From Arctopsyche grandis (taxonomy: Eukaryota > Arthropoda > Insecta > Trichoptera > Hydropsychidae): 64,000 nt of DNA. The notes below the pieces were generated by a model. It had not been told where the DNA came from. It searched no databases and worked only from the letters and a program-made list of their open reading frames with translations. Every line of letters starts with the position of its first letter. Positions within the stretch are counted from its first letter, which is position 1. The DNA is taken from NCBI RefSeq assembly GCF_051622035.1, contig NC_135365.1:13124001-13188000 (forward strand), read 5' to 3'. Shown here one piece after another: positions 48,939-57,237 of the stretch. A program made the translations under genes and the position numbers.

Positions 48939-50417
48939 TTATAAAGAATAAGTATCGACGGAACCGTTCAGTGGCAATTTAAGCTTACGCCAAATCGCCA
49001 AAGTGTCGTTGACGAATTGATCCATCATCTTTTCTGTATGATGAGGAGTTGGGGCGAGTCTTAACTTCTCCTGACCGCGCGGAACTGTTGGGTAGTTTAT
49101 GGCTTGTATATAATGGCCGTAATCTTTCAGGAGGGCGTTCGATATTTTTGTAGATATTTCAGGATTGCCTATTTTTATAGGAATGATATGACTGGGAGTC
49201 ATCTCGACAGGTATACCGACATCGGCCAAAGCGTGCTTCATGTAGCGAACGTTACTCTGGTGTTTTTCTCTCAAGAGTTGTCCTTCGGGTCCAGATAGAA
49301 TCCGTACCGCAGCGAACGCTCCGGCTAAAACACTCGGCGGTAACGACGTCGTGAAAATGAACCCGGCAGCGTAAGATCGGATCATATCCACCAGCTGCTC
49401 CGAACCGGTGATATATCCACCCATATTACCGAAAGCTTTGCCCAAAGTGCCCGATAGGATGTCGATGTCGTTCATTTGCCCGTCTCTCTCTCCGACTCCG
49501 GCGCCATGCTCGCCGTACAATCCCACAGCGTGGACTTCGTCTACGAAGGTCAAAGCGCCGTGTTCGTGGGCTATGCGATTCAGTTCCTCCAACGGACAGA
49601 CCGCACCGCTCATAGAGTGGACCGTTTCGAATGCTACGATCTTTGGCGTCTCGTAAGGCACTTGCTCCAATAGAGATGCCAAATGAATTGGGTCATTGTG
49701 TCTAAAAATATGTTTGGGCACGCGACTGTTGCGTATACCCTGTATCATCGAAGCGTGATTGCCTTCGTCGGAGAAGATATGGCAGCCGGGAAGAGCTTTG
49801 GCCAAGGTGAAGAGAGTGGAATCGTTGGCGACGTAGCAGGACGTGAACAGTAGGGCAGATTGCTTCTTGTGGAGCTCGGCCAGGGCGGCTTCCAGTTTCT
49901 CGTGGTAGAGGGAATTGCCCGAGATGTTGCGGGTGCCGCCGGCTCCCGTCCCGTGCAGCTGCAGAGCTTCTCGGGCGGCCCTCTTGACCTCGGGGTGGCA
50001 CGACATGCCCAAGTAGTCGTTGGAGCACCACACGGTTATGGGCTTCTCGCCCCACGAGTACTCCAGCGCGCCCGGGAACTTGCCCTCCGCGGCCAGTCTA
50101 TTCACCTTCTTGAAGATCCTGTACGAGTGGTCTTTTTTCTTGAGCAGGATTTGGTCGCGGAAGAAGTCCTCGTAGGGGAAAGTTCGCTCGGTCTTCGGAA
50201 GGTTCGCTCGGTCGGGCAGCGCCTGGTTGGTGGTGGAGGCGGCGCGGCGCGAGACGGGGCAGGCGGGGGCGGGGGCGGCCGCGGAGAGGGGGGCGGCCGC
50301 GGTGGAGAGTCCCGCTCGTCCCGCGACGGGGCATTGCTGGCTGAATTGCTTCACCAACGCGGAGCCGTAGTTCTTGACGTAGGAGACACTGAGCTGGTTG
50401 AGGAAAGGGCACGGCAT
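48939..50417 (-). CDS. Alas: 5-aminolevulinate synthase, mitochondrial
   Basis: One uninterrupted exon of 492 residues (fly 539, human ALAS1 640). Pyridoxal-phosphate enzyme that condenses glycine with succinyl-CoA in the mitochondrial matrix, the first step of haem synthesis. Seen: a basic presequence with three Cys-Pro haem-regulatory motifs (MPCPF at residue 3, QQCPVAG, PACPVSR), then [68 protein letters not shown] and the PLP lysine in SGTLGKAFG, ending near LRLAPTPHH. All key residues are present. Haem feedback on import via the CP motifs is established for vertebrate ALAS1 and inferred here. The 5' third is strongly CG-rich, continuous with a CpG-rich start. Lack of introns is unusual for animal ALAS. 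Starts at ATG 50417. Confidence 0.96.
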   Translation of the reverse strand: MPCPFLNQLSVSYVKNYGSALVKQFSQQCPVAGRAGLSTAAAPLSAAAPAPACPVSRRAASTTNQALPDRANLPKTERTFPYEDFFRDQILLKKKDHSYRIFKKVNRLAAEGKFPGALEYSWGEKPITVWCSNDYLGMSCHPEVKRAAREALQLHGTGAGGTRNISGNSLYHEKLEAALAELHKKQSALLFTSCYVANDSTLFTLAKALPGCHIFSDEGNHASMIQGIRNSRVPKHIFRHNDPIHLASLLEQVPYETPKIVAFETVHSMSGAVCPLEELNRIAHEHGALTFVDEVHAVGLYGEHGAGVGERDGQMNDIDILSGTLGKAFGNMGGYITGSEQLVDMIRSYAAGFIFTTSLPPSVLAGAFAAVRILSGPEGQLLREKHQSNVRYMKHALADVGIPVEMTPSHIIPIKIGNPEISTKISNALLKDYGHYIQAINYPTVPRGQEKLRLAPTPHHTEKMMDQFVNDTLAIWRKLKLPLNGSVDTYSL

Positions 50418-50580
50418 GATGAGGCTTCGTGGCGCGATCTCACACTAGACGTGGACTAATCCGAGTGATGCGAAGAGATGCTCTCGACGTGGCCGCCAGC
50501 TGCCGAGTTACGCAAGCAACGGCCAGTGTGCGCTTAAATGTCACCTCTGACACAAGTTGTCAAAGTCGAATGGTGGGGGG
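50418..50580 (-). promoter_or_regulatory. CpG-rich ALAS promoter/leader
   Basis: CG-rich DNA directly upstream of the ALAS start codon, contiguous with the CG-rich beginning of the coding region. No TATA box and no recognisable iron-responsive CAGTGN loop. Confidence 0.5.
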
Positions 50581-50857
50581 AACCGTCATCGACATAGACG
50601 TTTGCCGTAACACCATTATTTACGTCCATTATACGATTCTAAAATCATTATTTCACTTTGATTCCACAATATATACACGCATCCGATAATATGATCAAAT
50701 GAATATTATTATTTGCTTATGATCAGGCGCGGCTCGTGCATAGGAACTGCGACGCTGCAGAACCCCCAGAAAAAATACAAAAAAATCACATTTGTATACA
50801 TTTACAACTTGTGAATATAATTTAAATAAGAATGGTTAGATATTTGACATAATCATT

Positions 50858-51236
50858 TGTAGGCATATAGTACAACTGAAATGATCTCATCAGGTCACTG
50901 CGACACATATCCAGGAAAGTCATTAACGCATGGCACACGCTCGCCTCGTCAAAAGGTCGACACGTGTTTCTATACACGTGTCTTGGAAACAAAGGAAAAA
51001 CCACGAACTACGTCCAGGCGTATGAACCCATAAAACCACGCTCGCGAGTACCAAGAACAAAAGATGTGCACACGACACACTTCAACCCAAAACGTTTATA
51101 AAGCAACGCAGCAACCTCCACCGGCAGAGTGAGCCTCTGGAGTTCAAACAGATCACTTCTCCGAAGAAACCTCTTCGTACATACAATAACCATTGTACCA
51201 ATTGAACGAAAATAAATGATCCTCTTTCAAACTACA
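50858..51236 (+). mobile_element. LTR-like fossil segment, copy 2
   Basis: Starts TGTAGGCATATAG, has TTTATAAAGC (TATA-like) and AATAAATGATCC (polyadenylation-like), and ends AAACTACA. It is the second, inverted copy of 28168-28584. 379 bp; no internal retroelement genes beside it. Fossil, family unassigned. Confidence 0.5.
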
Positions 51237-51370
51237 CAACACGTGTTTCGTTAGACCGGAATACGGTCAACATACCTTCCCTGTCTTACACATTATTAAC
51301 GAGTATGTCAAATATATCTAAATACAAGTTGTAAATGCGATTTTTTTATAATTTTTTTGGGGGTGCTGCA

Positions 51371-51612
51371 CAGTGGCGTAGCGAAGGGGGTGATCCGGGG
51401 GGTCTGGACCCCCCCCTTTGGCGGAGCGCAATCGGCGGCAAAATATCCCACTCCTGTCGCAATTGATCGGTCGTTTGCATCATACTCTTCAGTTAGCAGT
51501 TAGCTTTACTTTATTTTTATATGTTGTGATTTTATATTAATTATATATATTATCTTGCCTTTTTTCCTGTCAAAACCCACCCCCCCTTGACAAAATCCTG
51601 GCTACGCCACTG
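51371..51612. mobile_element. hAT-type MITE nested in a hAT element
   Basis: Ends CAGTGGCGTAGCG and GGCTACGCCACTG; flanks are GTGCTGCA on both sides (51363-51370, 51613-51620), a perfect 8-bp duplication. Subterminal C-run and G-run segments (GACCCCCCCCTTTG; ACCCCCCCTTGAC). 242 bp, non-coding. Confidence 0.9.
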
Positions 51613-51744
51613 GTGCTGCAGCGCCGCAGTTCCTATGCACGAGCCGCGCCTGCTTATGATCATACATAAAATGGAAAATTATTTTTGTCAATAAATTGAA
51701 AACATAATTATCTGACCCACTGTCTTGTCACTATGTATGATACG

Positions 51745-51890
51745 GTAATTGGATTATTAGTCACATTGCGATGGCCACAAAGACAGTTTTTGCTATGAAA
51801 ACCGCGAATGCGGAATATTTGACACGAGTTTTCATTAGTATGATAGACTTTTCGGCTGCCAGATGTTCCGTTATAGAGATTTTAGATCCA
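51745..51890. mobile_element. GGTAAACGG element, type A, truncated
   Basis: Starts CGGTAATTGGATTATTAG, then GCGATGGCCACAAAGAC, ACCGCGAATGCGGAATATTT, TTTTCATTAGTATGATAG and CTGCCAGATGTTCCG, the type A order. It breaks off where a CCATAG-type element begins at about 51899. Confidence 0.5.
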
Positions 51891-52081
51891 TTTGCACCCA
51901 ATCATAGATATAGAATAGACGAAGCATAACAAACAAATTTACCTAAAGAAATTTTGCCTAAAGAAGGCAAAAATGTCAATCGACTTAGAAGCCAGCTAGC
52001 TACTAAGAGAGCGCACTTTTTTTTGTGTGCACTCTTCTAAAGGGAGACAATTTTTCGAGCGTCAGACCCCATCTATGATAT

Positions 52082-52452
52082 TTTTGCGTAGGGGTGAGTT
52101 CATGATCCAAATGAAAGGCCAAAGTCGCTTCACAGCATTTATTTAACGATTCAAAAGGTCCACACGGATCAACCGCTCACTCCAGATTCATCTGATCTAC
52201 CGTATGTACCCCCTTAATAAAGGATAAGTTGCCCAATACAGCTTCCCCGATTCATTAATGTGTCTATTGTCTAGGCACGTAAAAGATCTACCCTGGCAAG
52301 TCTATTGTTTATGCACGCACTCGCCCAGGTCTGTGAGAACTATCCTATGTTCGGGCACTTACTGAATCCTGTTAGCCTAATCCAGGGTCTCTATTGTTCA
52401 CCCACGAATGCACTTAAACAGCGGATATTCTCTTTCATGTTCCCACGTTACA
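52082..52452 (-). mobile_element. Solo LTR, relative of 12418-12780
   Basis: Inverted relative of the LTR at 12418: shared words include GCGTAGGGGTG, AAAGGCCAAAGTCG and CACAGCATTTATT, in the same order on the minus strand. Flanks ATAT and GTAT are close to a 4-bp duplication. 371 bp, no internal region. Fossil, Gypsy-like by target-duplication size. Confidence 0.55.
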
Positions 52453-54476
52453 GTATTCTATATCAATGACACCCAAGACTTTATTCTGTCTAAAGTTAAG
52501 GACCATGTTTTTTATGTATTGCCCAATGATGTATGTATGTACATATGTAGCTTAACTAATTAATTTAACGCTCTTCAAATCGAGTCAATGCTGACGCAAT
52601 GACCTTTGTAAAACTCCATATCTGCATCGCACATATGTAGAGATAGAGTTACACTACAACGTGAAACATGCAACTCTGCAATATAATACCATTTGACGAA
52701 ACGACTGGTTGATAACAATTGGAAGCGATATTATTTCAATTTTACTATTTCTCGGATTTTTTAATCAAATAAAATTAATTGGCTTATTTTCGCTCATTTG
52801 TTTTTATTTTATCTATCATGTAATATATGCGTGATTCGTACAAAATGCGCAAATATGTATATATATGTTGCGCGTAAAAAAATAATTAATGCATGTACTT
52901 TTGAGAATGTAGATAAATGAAATTTATTAATAAATTAGTTGCTTTATGAAGTTTCAAAATAATATAATAAATCATTATGCACAATATATAATGATTTCTG
53001 ACTGATGTATGTATGTATATCTGTCGATATTTAAGAACGCAAATCTAATCAGATATTTAATTGTTGTTTAAAAAATAGCAATTGAGGAAAGGTCAACTAA
53101 AATTAATATGTCGGTTCATCAGTTCAAAAGTTTATCATTTGATAAAAAAATACGTTATTTATTTTACATGAGAGTAAAAATTGATTGAAAGAAAATGTTT
53201 TAGGATATCGTATCGCTTTAATTGAACGAGATTTTAATACAGGAGAAAGTGTGACCACGTTGCAAAATCCAGACTAACGTAAGGACAAATATGGTGAAAC
53301 TGAAGTTTACTCGATCTCGGTCAATAAACTTGTTTATTTTCCTTATATTATTTTATATGCTTATCCTAGTTGCAATCGAATTTTTGGTTCTAAATTTTAC
53401 ATCAAAATTGAAAGGAAAATAGATTACTGCAATTTGTAATTAGATACGAGATTTCAGTGGCTTACCACAATTATGAGCTAATCACCCAATATCATTTTTT
53501 TCTGTCAGTTTAACACCACTTAGCCAATGGTTGTGTATTTGTGGTTTCCAAAGATTAGTTGATTTGATGATATGTGGGACAAACAGTAGACTAAAGACTA
53601 CTACAGCGCGGGGATACTCTTTCAAATTTTTCAAAAAAGCAAACATTGAATAAAAAGCTGAAAAGCTGATAACTTGAATAAAAACGCAAAAATATTAGTA
53701 TGTAGCAGCGATGTACCGTGGAAAGCTCCCTGTCTTCATCGCACCGTCTTACTCACGTGTGCGAGAGCAGGATACAAGGGGACTAGATGAGATCTTGCTC
53801 GCACACACGTGCTGTGCGATAGTAAATAAAAGCTTTTAAAAACGAAAATTTTCGCGGAACGCCACTGGAATGTTGTCATGCCTTTGAATCGTTTGTTATA
53901 TTACATACTTATTTCAAATTTTGAAACGAAATGTTGTAGCCTGAATACTGTGTCATCGCACGCAGTCGTTTTTTTTTTGGTTTCTGTACTATAAATTCGT
54001 GTAATTTGTCGTTGTTTTTATATTTTTGAGGACAATATGTCATAGTATTAAAACGATATCATACATTTGCACACATCAAAATATAAATGGAAATTGAATG
54101 GATAAGCAGAACTTTTTCATTTCGTTTATGGGATTATGAACTTTCTATTTATCTTATTTATTTATATAATTTTAGCTATTTAGCTAATTTAATTTAATTT
54201 AAAGGGGACTCACCAATGCTTAATGTATGCAAATTTGAGACACACTGTTTATTTATTTGTCGTTTCTCATGCTCAAGTAAAATTTAAGAGAGGCCCGAGA
54301 CAAACCCGTTTAGCCAAATGCATATATTTTATTAGTTTCCTGTATTTTAATAAAAAATAGTTTCACTAAAATCTAATAATTCATAAATAGCTTACTATAT
54401 TTATTTATTACAGTTAAGCTACATATAGTGACATTACAGATATGCTCCAGGGCGCCACTAGTAGTTAGGCATATAT

Positions 54477-54919
54477 GGTAAACGGATTATTCCGCAAAAA
54501 GCTATCTCGCGCACGGTTCGGTGATTACTAGTCAAATGTGACAGGACAACTGGTCGCTCTAGATCGGTCACACGTGATCACCCGTCATACTAAAACTGGT
54601 CACGAGAAAACTGGTCAAACAGTTTTCTCGTGACCAGTTTTAGGGTGTGACCAGTTTTCTCGTGACCAGTTTTAGTGTGACGGGTGATCACATGTGACCG
54701 ATCTAGAGCGACAGGTTGTCCTGTGACTGGTTCACATATGACTAGTAGTCCGTTTACCCTCGCGTACGTCACTAAAACCTCGGTCACGGAATATTTGGCA
54801 CTCGAGTTCTCGTTAGTGCAATATTTCACGATTGATGGTGTTTTTGGGTGCCAGATGTTCCATGATCGAGATTTTAGCCACGTGCGCGAGATCGCTTTTT
54901 GCAGAATAATCACGGAACC
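54477..54919. mobile_element. GGTAAACGG element, type A, interrupted by type B
   Basis: Left end GGTAAACGGATTATTCCGC, right end GCAGAATAATCACGGAACC. Flanks GCATATAT and GCATACGT agree at 6 of 8 positions. The interior (GGAATATTTGGCACTCGAG, GTGCCAGATGTTCCATGATC) matches 27609-27828. A type B element sits 38 bp in from the left end. Confidence 0.7.
54515..54758. mobile_element. GGTAAACGG element, type B, short copy
   Basis: Left end GGTTCGGTGATTACTAGTC, right end GACTAGTAGTCCGTTTACC. Flanks CTCGCGCAC (54506-54514) and CTCGCGTAC (54759-54767), a 9-bp duplication with one difference. It has the same arms as 28025-28777 without the LTR-like insert, and six TGACC(A)GTTTT-type words on alternating strands. 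244 bp. Confidence 0.8.
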
Positions 54920-55286
54920 GCATACGTAAAAAAACAAAATGTGCAAAAATAAAAATTAAGTATCAAAATGTAATAAAATATAAATAAAAACAAAGCATGA
55001 AAATAATGTAGAGTAATAATAGATAAAATAAAATGAAATATGAACAATTAAATGTGAGAACACATTTGTATTTATGCATGCGCCAAGCCGTATTAATACT
55101 CTATCGGTATTCGGAAATAATCCAAGTGGGAAAAAATATAATTAATATTTTTGAAATCGGAATCCTAGTCATGTCGACAATATTATATTGCCTTGGTATA
55201 TACCATGTATATAGTTACTCAATTAAAACGAATTATATTTTCTGACTTATATTAGAGTTGTGCATTTGAATTTGATTCAATATTAG

Positions 55287-55540
55287 ATGCTCGGTGATAA
55301 GCGGCGGAGAAAGCTAAAGTGGCGATTGGCAGAGGTTGCTGGAGACGCCGCTAGGTGGCAGTGCGGAAGCGAATGTCGGTCGGTGGGTTATGGTCGGAGT
55401 GTGTGGCGCGCGGGTCGGTGGAGGCGGTGGCGGTGGCGGTGGTTGTGGCTGCGAATCGGGGGCGCGGCAAAAGCGCAGGCGGGGGCGGAGGCCCGGGGGG
55501 CGCACCAGGAGCTCCGCACACCGACACGCGCTCGCTGCCA
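55287..55540 (+). CDS. Candidate first exon of the 57.2-kb gene
   Basis: CG-rich block with an open frame from ATG 55287 (MLGDKRRRKLKWRL) to a phase-0 end at 55540 (CTGCCAG followed by GTCATT, a weak donor). This phase would fit the exon at 57238, whose first codon is complete. The other two frames are also open, and the Arg/Gly/Trp-rich sequence is what CG-rich leader DNA translates to. It may therefore be only a non-coding first exon and promoter. A CT-rich tract follows. Confidence 0.3.
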
Positions 55541-55907
55541 GGTCATTCATCTCATCTACACGCCCACTCTCCTCTCTCCTTTCCTCTCCCCGCTTCCCAC
55601 CCGCCACTCGCTACTCGCCACTTCCTACAATCTCCCCTCTTCTGTCAGCACGGGCTGTGCTCGTCTAAATAGCCCACTCCACGACCATACATATTTTACA
55701 AATTTTTTCCCCTTTTAAATCCCCGCTCTTTAAATACTATTTTTATAATGTTTACATTTGACGCGATTTGATTTGATAAAATTTTTTATTGTGCTTTCCT
55801 ATTATTATATTATGCACCCTCTTCACGTGGCTTAGTCACGACAAATGAGATCGAACAAATTAATTACTCACAGTCGCGTTGAAAAGTGATTTATAATAAT
55901 TAAAATA

Positions 55908-56779
55908 GTACTTGTTGGTTATGTGGGCTCAATCGAGCATCAAGCAATTACACTGACACAAACAAATACACTCAGTTAAAAGAATGGTTCTAGGTGTCGC
56001 AAACAGTTTTAGTAAAGTGATAGACGTTACATCGTATAATATACTGAATTGGTTTTGATTGAAAAATCAGGATTGGTTTTCACAGCGATTGCAATTTTTA
56101 GCGTATATTTTTTAATTATTTATAGTTTTTTTGATTATTGAAAATGTGGATCTGTAGGACGAAAATTTTATTTTTATTTATTTTTAATCTTTAATTCAAC
56201 CAGGAAGGCCTAACAGGTAACCCCAATGCGCTTTTCTAGTCAGAAACATTGTACATTTGATACAAATATTATTATTATTATACAAAGTACATAAATACAT
56301 ATCGATTAATATTCACAGAGTCATCTATAGTCAAATTTATAAATTTGCAGCATTTTGAACAATTCAGTAAATACAAATCAATTAACATTTAAACACACAT
56401 TTACGGTCGAATTTGTAAATTTGCAGCATTTTATACAATTCAGTGAAATTCGAGATTGCTGAAAACGAGATTTTGCGAGAAAATTGGTAAGATTGCTAAT
56501 TTTTGGAACCGTTTCAATGAAAATCAGATAAATTGGCAAACTCTGATAGGAAACGATCGACCTAGAGTCACAAATCCGAGGTCCGGCCAGCAGAAACCAG
56601 TGAGATTTAAACCAGAGACTATTCTAGTCTATTCTGCTGGTTAAATTAAAGTAATTTCACTTATTACAGAAAATTATTTACTTGTTTTTGGCGAGCTTAC
56701 TGAATCCACGTACATTTGTTTGTGTTAGTGTAACCATGTATATTGAATGCTCGGTTGCGCCCATATAACCAACAAGTAC
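55908..56779. mobile_element. GTACTTGTTGG TIR element, copy 2
   Basis: Ends GTACTTGTTGGTTATGTGGG and mirrored CCCATATAACCAACAAGTAC, with longer inverted ends (ACTGACACAAACAAAT against TTTGTTTGTGTTAGTGT). Internal block CAAACAGTTTTAGTAAAG matches the complement of one in 38651-39410, so the two copies are inverted to each other. Holds a SINE at 56490-56642. Lies in the intron upstream of the 57238 exon. Confidence 0.7.
56490..56642 (-). mobile_element. tRNA-derived SINE, copy 3
   Basis: Minus strand: CCAGCAGAATAGACTAGAAT (A-box region), GGTTTAAATCTC (B box), then GACTCTAGGTCGATCGTTTC, TTTGCCAATTTATC and GAAACGGTTCC. Best-preserved head of the three copies. Confidence 0.6.
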
Positions 56780-57237
56780 CATAAAAATTTTGGCTATTGC
56801 GCATTTATGTTCCTGCCTCATCTATTATTTTTGTTACTTGTTTAGTAGGTAGGCTTGCGCTTCACACTAAAACTTAAACCAAAAAAAAAATAATTTAATA
56901 AAAAGTTGCGCGTTATTGCGTTATCATATCTTTATATTATGGCAGGATATGCACCGCCTATACGTATTGGGTGAGGATCTTTTCCTCGACTTGGCCAACA
57001 ACTAAGTCAAAGTTGCTGCATAGTGTGATATTTTAAAATTACTCAGAAATTGAATACTTCTCTAGGAAATAGATTTTTTTACATTATTATTTTTTATTAC
57101 TTGGGAACTAGTGAGCACTATCAAATTAATTTTTGTACTTATAAACATGTTTTGAATTGTGAAATTTTTTAATGTTACTATCAACAAAATAAGCATAATT
57201 GATGTTGTAATGTACTAATTTTTTGTTTTGTTTTTAG

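Larger units (their letters stand above)
50724..51652. mobile_element. hAT-type element hosting two insertions
   Basis: Ends CAGGCGCGGCTCGTGCATAG and the mirrored CTATGCACGAGCCGCGCCTG, flanked by perfect CTTATGAT duplications (50716-50723, 51653-51660). Just inside, GCTGCAGAACCCCC mirrors GGGGGTGCTGCA. Subterminal words TTTACAACTTGT and ACAAGTTGTAAA also mirror. It contains an LTR-like segment (50858-51236) and a second hAT MITE (51371-51612). Confidence 0.88.
50581..55286. other. Repeat-dense spacer
   Basis: 4.7 kb between divergent starts. Recognised: nested hAT elements, LTR-like segment, type A remnant (51745-51890), CCATAG element remnant (about 51899-52078), inverted solo LTR, and a type B inside a type A element (54477-54919). 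52460-53690 and 53830-54470 are AT-rich DNA in which I recognise nothing. A short hairpin-like pair of CG-rich words lies at 53735-53820. Confidence 0.6.

Noticed and set aside
49860-50459. 199-codon plus-strand frame opposite ALAS
   Set aside because: It arises from the CG-rich ALAS coding sequence; the ALAS frame has every conserved motif.
50418-50580. Iron-responsive element in the ALAS leader
   Set aside because: No CAGTGN loop with a bulged-C stem is present on the minus strand.
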